Source: Bacteroidota bacterium
GTDB lineage: Bacteria; Bacteroidota; Bacteroidia; B-17B0; Aurantibacillaceae
Reading direction: 5' to 3'
Length of the DNA stretch: 64,000 nucleotides
Assembly: GCA_016708845.1 (NCBI GenBank)
Contig: JADJFB010000009.1
Location: 124,001-188,000, forward strand
Shown here one piece after another: positions 18,914-27,642 of the stretch (positions are counted from its first letter, which is position 1; the number at the start of each line of letters is the position of its first letter). The notes below the pieces were generated by a model. The model worked only from the letters and a program-made list of their open reading frames with translations, was not told the origin of the DNA and did not search any database. The position numbers were made by a program, and so were the translations under genes.

Positions 18914-21155
18914 CTTTTATTATTGAATTAGGTTGCACATAAAATTCTGGCGGAAAACCATTTGCTTGTCGCCAAAATTCATAAATCAATGGTACATTAT
19001 TTAATAATGCAAATCCTTTCACTCCACTTCCTATCTGAATAGCTTCTGGCCAAGGATCGCCCGTGTTTTTTGCAAGTACTCTAAACTTACCGTTATCTGA
19101 TAATACTTTATCAAAAGCAACAATTTCTGCACTGTAAGTACCATAACTTACTCCAGGCCATCCCGAAAAAACAAAAGCAGGCCAACCGTCAAATACTAAT
19201 TGCATAGTTTGTCCTTTTTGTATTAATGGTAAATCAATTGGATTTATATACATTTCAATAGCTTGTTCAGTTTGATTGGGAACTATAGAACAAAGGGCAG
19301 CTCCTTCTTTTATAATTTCACCAATACCCTGCACATAAGCTTTAGTTATATATCCATCTTGAGGTGCTAATACATAATAAAAACCTTTACGCATACTATA
19401 ATTGGCTAATTGATTTTGTAATTTAGTTAAAGCACCTTCTCCTTCATAAAGAAAAGAAAGTGCCGAAAATTTATCAGATTCAGCTTTCATCAACTTTTCT
19501 TGATAATCTTGTTGCACAGTATTTAAATCGATTTCAGAATTTAATAATTCATTTTTAGCTGACATAAACTTATTATCAGAAGACGTTTTTTTAGCCAATG
19601 CTTCTTGCACTTTAATTCGTCTGTTTTCTAAATCTGTTTTAGAAATCACACCTTTAGATAATAAATCTTCATAACGTTGTAATTGTTCTTCTGCGGTTTT
19701 GTAATTATTGCTAGCTGATTGAGATTCGATACTATCTGTAGACACTTTAATTTTTGCCTGAATAATTTTATTTCGAGCCTGCTCCATTTTTAATAAGAGT
19801 GTTTTATTTAAAGCATCAATTTGAGAGTTTACTGCATTAACTTTGCTTTCATATGATTCTAATGTTACTTCTTTCGCTTTAATTTGTTGTTCCGATCGAT
19901 TAATTAATTGAGGATCTATGTACTCATCTTTTATTTCCGAAATAAAAGCGATGGTATCATTCTTCTTTACATATTGTCCTTCATTAATAAACCATTTTTC
20001 AATTCTTCCACCGATTCGAGAAGTAATAGTTTGAGGTCTTCCCTCTGGGTTTAAGGTTGTCACCTTTCCCATCGACTCCACATTTTGTGTCCAAGGCATA
20101 AACATAATAATGATTCCTGAAACACCAATCGCTAACAATAACGATTTGATAGCTTTCGAATATTTTTTAGCATAAATATTAGAGTTACATTTTAACTCTA
20201 CTCCCTCTTCTTTTACAAACGAAAATTCTTGATGGTCACCAAAAATACTCTCAACTTTATATAAAGAAGTAATAATATCATAACAAGTACCTAAACTTCC
20301 TACTAATTTTTCTACGGAGTTAATCACTAAAAAAATAATAATTTCAGAGGCTATAAATTGACCAATATTTAATTCTCCTATTTGTACTAAATATGCTCCA
20401 AAAAACAGCACAATAGCCGTAAACAAAACTTTAAAGATTATAATACCAATAAATTGTGATTCTAAAACACCGTAATGTTGTTTTCTCTCTTCAAAATAAT
20501 TATTCAAAATATCTTCAGTGCCATTAATAAAATTAGCTTCATCCAGTTTTTTTTCTCTAGCATTTAGTTGAAACCATTTAATCAAATTATATTTTTCGTT
20601 TGATACTCTTACGTTTGTTTCAATCCCTTGGCCGCCATAATACCTGATAATAAAATAAAATGCAGCTGCCGAAAGAAGTGTGAAAATTAAAAACCAAGAA
20701 CTGTAAATAGGTAATATTAATAACCCAAAAACAATACTAATAATTGAAAAGGAAAAATCTAATAATATTTTACTGATTCCTTTTTGTAAAGTAACTACTT
20801 CAAAAAATTTATTTAGTTTATTAAATACTTCTTCGGTACTGGAATTGTTATTTAAGAAAAGACTAATTCGGGAAGCAATATTTCCAAATATTTTTTGATG
20901 CAAGGTTTCATTGATACGCATTTGCCAAATTTGAAAAAAGCCAATAAAACAGGTTACCAAAATAGTTACCGAACTTAATAAGATTAAAGATGCCGAAAAA
21001 GAGCCTGCCATAATGTAGGTAACAACGCCTTGTATTCCCAAAGGAATAGCTAAATACATAATACCTTGCAATAAAGCCAGTAGATATATTCTGCTAATAA
21101 CAGTTCTTTCGTTATAAAGCCAATTAAATAAGAGTTTTGATTTATTTTTACGCAT
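18900..21155 (-). CDS. ABC exporter membrane domain fused to HlyD adaptor, no ATPase domain
   Basis: Numbering here is from the upstream in-frame codon at 21182. Residues about 20-310 are an ABC exporter transmembrane domain: helices at 30-60, 65-85, 140-180 and 245-295, and the family phrase 'TLQKGISKILLDFSFS'. A short linker (315-345) leads straight into an HlyD-type membrane fusion protein: TM at 346-363, 'MPWTQNVESMGKVTTLNPEGRPQT', the barrel-sandwich half 'GGRIEKWFINEGQYVKKNDT', a coiled coil at 430-590 and the second half 'YYVLAPQDGYITKAYVQGIGE'. In related Bacteroidota operons these are two genes, and the first ends in an ATP-binding domain. Here no Walker A, Walker B or signature motif occurs. 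ATG 21155 is preferred because 21182 lies within the -7 region. Partners: TolC downstream, TetR upstream. Confidence 0.85.
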   Translation of the reverse strand: MRKNKSKLLFNWLYNERTVISRIYLLALLQGIMYLAIPLGIQGVVTYIMAGSFSASLILLSSVTILVTCFIGFFQIWQMRINETLHQKIFGNIASRISLFLNNNSSTEEVFNKLNKFFEVVTLQKGISKILLDFSFSIISIVFGLLILPIYSSWFLIFTLLSAAAFYFIIRYYGGQGIETNVRVSNEKYNLIKWFQLNAREKKLDEANFINGTEDILNNYFEERKQHYGVLESQFIGIIIFKVLFTAIVLFFGAYLVQIGELNIGQFIASEIIIFLVINSVEKLVGSLGTCYDIITSLYKVESIFGDHQEFSFVKEEGVELKCNSNIYAKKYSKAIKSLLLAIGVSGIIIMFMPWTQNVESMGKVTTLNPEGRPQTITSRIGGRIEKWFINEGQYVKKNDTIAFISEIKDEYIDPQLINRSEQQIKAKEVTLESYESKVNAVNSQIDALNKTLLLKMEQARNKIIQAKIKVSTDSIESQSASNNYKTAEEQLQRYEDLLSKGVISKTDLENRRIKVQEALAKKTSSDNKFMSAKNELLNSEIDLNTVQQDYQEKLMKAESDKFSALSFLYEGEGALTKLQNQLANYSMRKGFYYVLAPQDGYITKAYVQGIGEIIKEGAALCSIVPNQTEQAIEMYINPIDLPLIQKGQTMQLVFDGWPAFVFSGWPGVSYGTYSAEIVAFDKVLSDNGKFRVLAKNTGDPWPEAIQIGSGVKGFALLNNVPLIYEFWRQANGFPPEFYVQPNSIIKDEKK

Positions 21156-21170
21156 TTTTGATATTTTCTT

Positions 21171-21187
21171 CAAAAATAGCAAAAATA
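21171..21187 (-). promoter_or_regulatory. Two overlapping candidate -7 boxes for the export operon
   Basis: On the minus strand TATTTTTG occurs at 21187-21180 and again at 21178-21171; both match TAnnTTTG. Either would put transcription start 10-20 bases before ATG 21155. The TetR-type palindrome begins 5 bases upstream of the first box. Confidence 0.5.
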
Positions 21188-21191
21188 TCTT

Positions 21192-21214
21192 AAATGATAG
21201 TATTACTATTATTT
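21192..21214. promoter_or_regulatory. Probable TetR operator (23-bp palindrome)
   Basis: AAATGATAGTA-T-TACTATTATTT: ten of eleven position pairs are complementary around the central T at 21203, including the core ATAGTA/TACTAT. It sits between the divergent tetR-like gene and the export operon and just upstream of the operon's -7 box, where a bound repressor would block both promoters. Inferred from position and symmetry. Confidence 0.6.
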
Positions 21215-21267
21215 ATTTGCATTTTTTAAGAATATATAATACCTTTACTTTCACATAGATAAATTAC

Positions 21268-21947
21268 ATGGAATTAGACATTAGAATAAAGATGAATGAA
21301 AAACTGTTTCTTCGTAATCCAGAAGAATCAGTTTTAGGAAAAAGATTGTGAAAAACGGGCTAATTTTAATTAATAAATTGGGTTTTGAAGAGTTTACCTT
21401 TAAAAAATTATCCATAGAAATATCTACGACAGAAGCCAGTATTTATCGCTATTTTGAAAACAAACATAAATTTTTAATTTACCTAATAAACTGGTATTGG
21501 AGTTATATCGAATATAAAGTAGTGTTTTACATAAATAATATTACTAACACCGAAATTAAATTAAAAACTATCATAAAACTTTTAGTTGAAGAGCCTCCTG
21601 TAAAAAACATTGAATCAGATTTTATTTCAGAAAACGAAGCTTATAAACTAATTATGTGGGAAGGCTCAAAAGCCTATTTAACTCGTAATGTAAGTAAAGA
21701 TAATAAAGATCGATTATTTAAGCCTTATAAAGATTTATGTGAACGTATTTCTTTAATTATAAAAGAACACAATCCTAAATACAAGTTTGCGCATTCAATG
21801 GCAAGTACACTCATAGAAATGGCACACTCTCAAAAGTTTTTCATGCAAAACCTACCTGCACTAACTGATTGCACAAAAGATAATGGAGATAAAAAAATAA
21901 TTATATTTCTAGAGTCATTATTGTTTTCATCCATCAATTCTAAATAA
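21268..21947 (+). CDS. TetR/AcrR-family transcriptional regulator (frameshifted)
   Basis: About 226 residues. The N-terminal helix-turn-helix reads 'GLILINKLGFEEFTFKKLSIEISTTEASIYRYFENKHKFLIYLI', the classic TetR pattern with 'SIYRYF'. The first 26 codons lie in another frame from ATG 21268; one more A in the run 21339-21343 gives 'LGKKIVKNGLIL', the expected join. The C-terminal ligand-binding part is helical and variable, so the inducer is unknown. It is divergent from the HlyD-fusion/TolC operon and very likely represses it through the palindrome at 21192. Confidence 0.88.
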
Positions 21948-21982
21948 AAAAACCTAGCTGGAGCACTAATCCAACTAGGTTT
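21945..21982 (-). terminator. Terminator between tetR and the 69-residue gene
   Basis: AACCTAG...CTAGGTT plus an inner TGGA/TCCA pairing around a 7-base loop. On the minus strand it is followed by seven T residues, so it ends the 22007-22216 transcript; on the plus strand it also lies right after the tetR-like stop. Confidence 0.75.
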
Positions 21983-22006
21983 CCCAAACAAAACAAAACA
22001 CAAGCC

Positions 22007-22216
22007 TTAATGATTTTTTTGCTTCATAAAAGCAGTAAATAAAAACACAGCTAAACCAAATACACATACAACCGAAATAGCAAAACTCGGATTTACAGAA
22101 GAGACTATGCTTACTAATTTATTTTGAGAAAAAACAGGAGAAGAAATCGCTAACAAAATCAAACAAACTAAGATGCTTGTTTTGTTATTTTTTGGGTTTG
22201 AATTTGAAGTTTTCAT
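22007..22216 (-). CDS. Small secreted or membrane protein, unknown
   Basis: 69 residues: a basic N terminus, a signal-peptide-like helix ending 'AISSPVFSQ', then a second helix 'FAISVVCVFGLAVFLFTAFM' and a basic tail 'KQKNH'. Its own terminator lies downstream and an intergenic gap lies upstream, which supports a real single-gene unit. No family recognised. Confidence 0.55.
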   Translation of the reverse strand: MKTSNSNPKNNKTSILVCLILLAISSPVFSQNKLVSIVSSVNPSFAISVVCVFGLAVFLFTAFMKQKNH

Positions 22217-22355
22217 AATATTCAGTATTAAAAAGTTTGATTGTTATCGTATTCTAAACAATTATACAGCCACAAATGCCAAAGGTTATTGCCAATTGGT
22301 AACTGGTTGGCTTTTACCAATAAGTGGTAGCTTTCATTAAAATTTCGGTAAATAA

Positions 22356-22390
22356 AAAAGCCTGTCAGGATTTAATTCTGACAGGCTTTT
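22356..22390. terminator. Bidirectional terminator after the DUF2130 gene
   Basis: Perfect 13-bp stem AAAAGCCTGTCAG / CTGACAGGCTTTT with a 9-base loop; A and T runs on both sides let it work on either strand. It mainly serves the minus-strand DUF2130 gene. Confidence 0.9.
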
Positions 22391-22413
22391 AGATAAATAA
22401 CTATCTCATATCG

Positions 22414-23675
22414 CTACACTTCGTCTTCTCCACCAAGTTCCAGTAACTTAATATCGCCAATAGCATTACCTGCTATGCCTTTTACAGAACCATAGAAGTT
22501 AGTGGTATTAAGTAATACTTTTTCTAATTGTTTTTCGCGCTCTTTCCATATCTTTTGCATGGCATTTTTTTCTTTTTGTATGCCGTATTGCAACTCAGTG
22601 AATCCTTCAACAATCGCTTCTATTTGTTGTCTAAATTCGGTTCCTGTTAAATAAGAATATAACAAACTCATTTTATCACCTTTATTTTCTTGACTTGCTT
22701 GGGCCGCGTGAACTTTAATTAAACTATCGCGCAACACAAACGCTAGTGATTTTATTTCAGTATAGTTACAAATCCACACACCATCTTTCATTCCAAAACG
22801 CTCCATATCTTTTGGCATGGTCTCAGTAACAATTACTGCAATATCGGCTTGCGAGGAACGCATATCATGTTTTAACTTATCAATCCAGTCGCCGCCAAAA
22901 GCTTTAGTATTTTTACTTTCATAAATAATTTTCCCACAAACCTGTCCTAATGGATTTCGTATTGTGTGGATAGCATCTGCTCCTTTCACTCCCTTACCTA
23001 CTTCATCAATCGAATCGAATGGAAAAGTGCTTCTTAATAATTCTTCTAAAATTAACTCTTGTACTTCGCCTTGCATTTGCATCGAACCTTGTCCTTGCTT
23101 ACGCACCATCTCTTCAGTTAACTTCTTTTAGTCTTCGAGTTGTTTTTTTAATTCCATCATTTGTAGTTGATGATCTTTTCTTTGATGGAATTTTTTTCTA
23201 ATTCTTGTTTTTTAATCTGTTCAGACAATAATTCTCTTTCGGCTTGAAGCTTTTGTTGAAGCGTTAATTCAAACTGCGCTTCTTTTTCCTGTAACTCTTT
23301 TGCCTTTAATAAAAACTGCAATTCCTTTGCCTGACTGTCTTTTAATTTAGTTTCTTTTTCAGAAAGTTCTTTGTTCAGCATTTCCATTTGCAATTGCATT
23401 TCGGAAGCCGCCTTTTTAATAGCCTCTTGCTCTAATACACCTTTTTGCAATTTTACTTTTTCGGCAATAATTTTTTCTTGTTCTTCCTGTTGCTTTTTTA
23501 ATTGCTCTAATTGCAATTCGTATTGTTTTTCTTTGTCTGCTAAATCTTTCTGATCTTTATTGAAACGCTCAACATAGCGCGCTTTTATTTTAGCTTCTAT
23601 TTCAGAAGATATAGCATCCCCTAACTGAAACTCGGTTTTGCAATTAGGACATTTTACAGTGGATGAATTACTCAT
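22414..23675 (-). CDS. DUF2130 coiled-coil protein (frameshift plus in-frame TAA)
   Basis: About 420 residues. The N terminus has a zinc-ribbon-like 'VKCPNCKTEFQLGD', followed by a long Glu/Lys/Gln coiled coil (residues 40-210) and the DUF2130 domain with 'GEVQELILEELL', 'GADAIHTIRNPLGQVCGKIIYESKNTKAF' and 'QADIAVIVTETMP', a nuclease-like core of unproven activity. The first part runs off frame at TTTT 23176-23179; one more base restores 'DHQLQMMELKKQLED'. A TAA then stands in frame at 23128-23130, just before 'KKLTEEMVRKQGQGS', where a sense codon is expected. Role unknown; often described as an uncharacterised conserved protein. Confidence 0.85.
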
Positions 23676-23709
23676 TTTGTATTATTGGGATTTGCCAAAA
23701 GGCAATCAT

Positions 23710-24405
23710 CTAAATTAATTCGTTTAATTTTTTGGATAGAACTTTCATTCCCTCTACAGCAGTCGCTTTAATAATAGTCAGGTTTTTAATATAATCTAAG
23801 TTGAAATCACCTGGATCTACCAAAAACTTAGGAATATGCCCTTCAATCACATTAATTAAATTAGCTGCAGGATAGACATTTAAGGAAGTTCCTATGGTAA
23901 TAAAAATATCAGCTTTTTCTGCTAAATCCGTTGCTTTATCCATTTCGGGAACCGCTTCCCCAAACCATACAATATGCGGTCTTAACTGAGATCCTATTTC
24001 ACATACATCTCCTTTTTTTATTTCCCAGTGTTTTAACTCGTAAATTAATTCTTGTTTAGCTGTGCTCCTGCATTTCATGATTTCTCCATGCAAATGCAAT
24101 ACTTTTTTACTTCCGGCCCTTTCGTGCAAATCATCAATATTTTGAGTAATAACTTGAACATCAAAGTGCTTTTGTAATTCAGCTACCAAAAAATGAGCTT
24201 CGTTAGGCTGCGCGTACATTACCTGTTTGCGGCGCTGGTTATAGAAATCAAGCACTAAAGGTTGATTCTTTATCCAGGCTTCAAACGTAGCAACATCCTC
24301 AATTTTATATTCTTCCCACAAGCCACCAGTGTCCCTAAAGGTTTTAATACCACTTTCGGCACTCATTCCAGCTCCACTAAAAACAACTATCTTTTTTTTC
24401 TTCAT
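23710..24405 (-). CDS. Sir2-family NAD-dependent protein deacylase
   Basis: About 231 residues. 'VVFSGAGMSAESGIKTFRD' is the NAD-binding motif, 'TQNIDDLHERAG' the core Asn-Ile-Asp, and 'LHLHGE' holds the catalytic His. 'FYNQRR' gives the Tyr-x-x-Arg pair that class III sirtuins (CobB, SIRT5) use to bind succinyl or malonyl lysine. The usual four zinc cysteines are not there: only 'MKCRST' and 'GDVCEIG' keep single Cys residues, so this looks like a zinc-less variant. ATG 24405 is used because the upstream frame start adds 13 unlike residues. Confidence 0.88.
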   Translation of the reverse strand: MKKKKIVVFSGAGMSAESGIKTFRDTGGLWEEYKIEDVATFEAWIKNQPLVLDFYNQRRKQVMYAQPNEAHFLVAELQKHFDVQVITQNIDDLHERAGSKKVLHLHGEIMKCRSTAKQELIYELKHWEIKKGDVCEIGSQLRPHIVWFGEAVPEMDKATDLAEKADIFITIGTSLNVYPAANLINVIEGHIPKFLVDPGDFNLDYIKNLTIIKATAVEGMKVLSKKLNELI

Positions 24406-24495
24406 TAACGGGATAAAAATAAACTTTAAACAAACTACAAACAAGTGTAAATTATAGTTTAGCTTATCCTAAATTTACAAAAAAAATAACCCACT

Positions 24496-25143
24496 ATGAA
24501 ATTTTTTATTGACACAGCAAATTTAGCGCAAATTAAAGAAGCACAAGACCTTGGCGTATTGGATGGCGTAACGACTAACCCATCGTTAATGGCTAAAGAA
24601 GGCATTAAAGGGCAAGATAATATCCTAAAACACTACGTGGATATTTGCAATATTACCACTGGCGACGTAAGTGCCGAGGTAATTTCGACAGATTTTGAAG
24701 GAATGGTAAGAGAAGGCGAAATGTTAGCCGATTTACACCCTCGTATTGTTGTTAAAATCCCAATGATTAAAGAAGGCGTAAAAGCTATAAAATACTTTGC
24801 TGATAAAGGCATTAAAACTAATTGTACGCTGGTTTTCTCTGCGGGACAAGCATTATTAGCGGCTAAAGCTGGTGCAACTTATGTATCTCCATTTGTTGGT
24901 CGTTTAGACGATATTAGCCAAGATGGAATGGATTTAATTGATGACATCAGAACAATTTATGATAACTATGGTTACGAAACTGAGATTTTAGCGGCTTCTG
25001 TTCGTCACCCAATGCATATTATACAATGTGCTAAAATTGGTGCTGATGTGATTACAGCTCCATTAAGTGCTATTGCAGCTTTATTAAATCATCCTTTAAC
25101 GGATAAAGGTTTAGCTCAATTTTTAGCGGATGCTAAGAAATAA
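24496..25143 (+). CDS. fsa: Fructose-6-phosphate aldolase / transaldolase-like
   Basis: 215 residues, the size of the short FSA/TalC group and smaller than classic transaldolases. Opens 'MKFFIDTANLAQIKEA', then 'LDGVTTNPSLMAKEG', the Schiff-base Lys in 'RIVVKIPMIKEG' and 'TNCTLVFSAGQALLAAKAGA'. It would interconvert fructose-6-phosphate with dihydroxyacetone and glyceraldehyde-3-phosphate, or act as a transaldolase in the pentose phosphate pathway; sequence alone does not settle which. Confidence 0.92.
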   Translation: MKFFIDTANLAQIKEAQDLGVLDGVTTNPSLMAKEGIKGQDNILKHYVDICNITTGDVSAEVISTDFEGMVREGEMLADLHPRIVVKIPMIKEGVKAIKYFADKGIKTNCTLVFSAGQALLAAKAGATYVSPFVGRLDDISQDGMDLIDDIRTIYDNYGYETEILAASVRHPMHIIQCAKIGADVITAPLSAIAALLNHPLTDKGLAQFLADAKK

Positions 25144-25162
25144 TTTGAATTAATTTTATGAG

Positions 25163-25195
25163 AAGCCTCTACAGATCATGTAGGGGCTTTTTTTT
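25163..25195 (+). terminator. Terminator after the fsa gene
   Basis: An 11-bp stem (AAGCCTCTACA with TGTAGGGGCTT, one G-U pair) around GATCA, then eight T. The tail overlaps the end of the convergent rsmG gene. Confidence 0.9.
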
Positions 25196-25820
25196 AAAGT
25201 TTATAATAAACCACTTTCTTAGTCTCAAAAAACTCCTCATCAAAGTAATTTTTCAAATCATAAAAAACAGCCTTAATATAATGTTTACCAAATTCTTCGC
25301 GAAGATCTCCACCTTTTAAGTAAAGAATACCATTTGGTAAATCATTAAAATTTTCTTTCAAAATCTTTTTTGAAATCCAGTTATAAAATTCAGGAAAAGC
25401 AGTTACGGCGCGGCTTACAATAAAATGATACTTATCGTTTATTTTTTCAGCTCGTTCGTGTTCAGCAGTTAAATTAGTTAAACCAATACCAGCTGCTACT
25501 TCGGTTACGACTTTAATTTTTTTACCTATAGAATCTACTAAATGAAACGTTGATTCGGGAAATAAAATAGCTAAAGGAATTCCAGGAAATCCACCGCCAC
25601 AACCAACATCCAATATTTTTGTGCCAGGTTTAAATTGCATTACTTTAGCAATTCCTAATGAATGTAACACATGACGTTCGTAAAGTTCATCACTATCCTT
25701 ACGGGAAATAACATTAATTTGAGCGTTCCAATGAATATACAAATCGTACAATTGTTCAAATTGCATTTTTTGATGTGCAGTAATGTTTGGGAAATATTTT
25801 AGAATAATATCAGGTTTCAC
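25194..25820 (-). CDS. rsmG: 16S rRNA (guanine-527-N7)-methyltransferase RsmG
   Basis: 208 residues, GTG start at 25820. The SAM motif 'ILDVGCGGGFPGIPLAILFP' and the preceding 'QINVISRKDSDELYERHVLHSL' are diagnostic for RsmG (GidB), which methylates G527 in the 530 loop of 16S rRNA. It lies 6 bases after the sigma factor gene, in a minus-strand run GT2 - sigma - rsmG, likely one transcript. Confidence 0.93.
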   Translation of the reverse strand: MKPDIILKYFPNITAHQKMQFEQLYDLYIHWNAQINVISRKDSDELYERHVLHSLGIAKVMQFKPGTKILDVGCGGGFPGIPLAILFPESTFHLVDSIGKKIKVVTEVAAGIGLTNLTAEHERAEKINDKYHFIVSRAVTAFPEFYNWISKKILKENFNDLPNGILYLKGGDLREEFGKHYIKAVFYDLKNYFDEEFFETKKVVYYKL

Positions 25821-25826
25821 AATAAC

Positions 25827-26441
25827 TTACTTTTCCTGATTTTTTAAAATATTATACAAAAAGTCTCTTGCTCTAAATAACTGTGCTTTTACTGTACCAA
25901 CTGGCAAATCTAACTTCACGGCAATTTCCTCGTAACTTAATTCTTCGTAGTAACGCATCTTCACCAACTCTTTGTAACGAGGTTTTAATTTATCTACTAC
26001 ATCACGTAACATCTCTACCTTTTGTTTTTTGATAATATGTTCTTCGGGATCGAGTGTTTGAGACTTAATATTTTTAGAGAATTCTTGCCCTTCATCATTT
26101 TCCATTTTAGTGTCTAACGATAAAGCAGAATTCTTTTTCTTATTTCTTAAAAAATCAATAGCATTATTACTAGCAATTTTAAACAACCATGTACTAAAAG
26201 CGTATGTTGGAGTATATTGTTCTAATCGTTTAAATGCTCTACCAAATGCTTCAATAGTTAAATCTTCAGCATCATCTTTATTATTACACATGCGTAACAT
26301 GGTAAAATAAACCGATTCGCGATAACGATGCAATAACTCTGCATAGGCTTTTTGATCGCCTTTATGCAAAGCTAACTGAATGAGTTTATAATCATAAACT
26401 GCCTTCGTTGTTAGTTTATCCGATGGGTCTAACTCTTCCAT
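25827..26441 (-). CDS. RNA polymerase sigma factor, ECF type
   Basis: 204 residues. Region 2 holds 'ELLHRYRESVYFTMLRMCNNKDDAEDLTIEAFGRAFKRLEQY' and 'FSTWLFKIASNNAIDFLRN', region 4 'RYKELVKMRYYEELSYEEIAVKLDLPVGTVKAQLFRARDFL'. This is a sigma-70 ECF factor of the kind that is widespread and near-constitutive in Bacteroidota; no anti-sigma gene is beside it. Its start overlaps the end of the glycosyltransferase gene by 13 bases. Confidence 0.92.
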   Translation of the reverse strand: MEELDPSDKLTTKAVYDYKLIQLALHKGDQKAYAELLHRYRESVYFTMLRMCNNKDDAEDLTIEAFGRAFKRLEQYTPTYAFSTWLFKIASNNAIDFLRNKKKNSALSLDTKMENDEGQEFSKNIKSQTLDPEEHIIKKQKVEMLRDVVDKLKPRYKELVKMRYYEELSYEEIAVKLDLPVGTVKAQLFRARDFLYNILKNQEK

Positions 26442-27571
26442 TTATTTGGTTTATGAAACATTTTACTAATATGAAATATTGGGTACACTGTTAATAATAC
26501 AATTTCGTAAAAAAATGCTAAAGCCCACAAATCTTTCTCGTTTAGTTTCTCCGACGCTTTTTTAAAGATAATCATTTGTATGCATATTTTCAATACCAAA
26601 CCAACTAAAGCAGCTAACATAGTTGTTTTAAATAAAAACAAACTCAAAAACAGAAAATGAAAGGCATATTGAGACATGTAACCTAAGGTGATTTTTGTTT
26701 TACTACTTGAATTGTAATGAGGTGCTGTTGTTAAATGTCTTTGTTTTTGACGTTTCCAGTCGCTAAAGTTAGTTTTTGCTAAGGAATAAGTGATGGCATC
26801 ATGCGACACCGCCACGTTTGTGTTTTCATTGGTGCAAGCTTGATTGATAAACAAATCATCGTCGCCAGATGTAATATGATAATGTTTTGAAAAGCCTTTT
26901 TGTTTGTAGAATAAATCTTTTTTATAGGCTAAATTTCTTCCCACTCCCATATATGCTTTGCCTTTGATGGCAGCAGATAAATAGTTAAGAGCAATTAAAA
27001 AGGTATCAAAACGAATTATTTTATTTAAGAAACCTGCTTCTTTTTTGTATGCTCCATAACCTAACACAATCTCTCTTTTATTAACGAATCCAGCGCTCAT
27101 TTCCTTTAACCAATTTTCGTTGGCAGGAAAGCAATCCGCATCGGTAAATAATAAGTTTTCGTATTTAGCACCTTTAATACCAACCATTACAGCAAACTTT
27201 TTACCATGTTTATAGTAATCGTCTTCTTTAATAGTAACCTTTTTAAGGTTAGGAAAAATCTTTGCAAATTCGTCAATTACATTTTCGGTACTGTCAATAG
27301 AACAGTCGTTTACCACTACCACTTCAAAATCAGGATAATCCTGAACTAAAACTTTGGGCAGAAATTCGGTTAAATTATCATCTTCGTTACGAGCACAAAT
27401 AATAATTGAAACGGGCTCAGAAGAACGAGTTGGTTCTAATGAGTTGGTTTTTAAATTAGCTAATGGCAAAACATTAACCACGTAATGAATTACAATGCCA
27501 ATCAACGACACAAAAAAGGCAACTAACAAGAGTTCGTCTACCCCTATTTCAACAAAATCAGGAAAATACAT
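26429..27571 (-). CDS. Family 2 glycosyltransferase, membrane-bound
   Basis: About 380 residues. An N-terminal helix leads to the GT2 domain: 'VSIIICARNEDDNL', 'VVVVNDCSIDST', the DxD-like 'LLFTDADCFPANENWL' and 'SGDDDLFINQ'. Two to three C-terminal helices anchor it in the inner membrane. ATG 27571 is preferred; a longer frame to 27643 would overlap the start of the divergent HAD gene. The product may be a surface polysaccharide or glycolipid, not decidable here. Confidence 0.88.
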   Translation of the reverse strand: MYFPDFVEIGVDELLLVAFFVSLIGIVIHYVVNVLPLANLKTNSLEPTRSSEPVSIIICARNEDDNLTEFLPKVLVQDYPDFEVVVVNDCSIDSTENVIDEFAKIFPNLKKVTIKEDDYYKHGKKFAVMVGIKGAKYENLLFTDADCFPANENWLKEMSAGFVNKREIVLGYGAYKKEAGFLNKIIRFDTFLIALNYLSAAIKGKAYMGVGRNLAYKKDLFYKQKGFSKHYHITSGDDDLFINQACTNENTNVAVSHDAITYSLAKTNFSDWKRQKQRHLTTAPHYNSSSKTKITLGYMSQYAFHFLFLSLFLFKTTMLAALVGLVLKICIQMIIFKKASEKLNEKDLWALAFFYEIVLLTVYPIFHISKMFHKPNKWKS

Positions 27572-27642
27572 GTAGCAAAAATACCATGCTAATGGCATGA
27601 TAAATCGGTTATCTTTGCTTTTATTAAACAAAGAAATTAACA

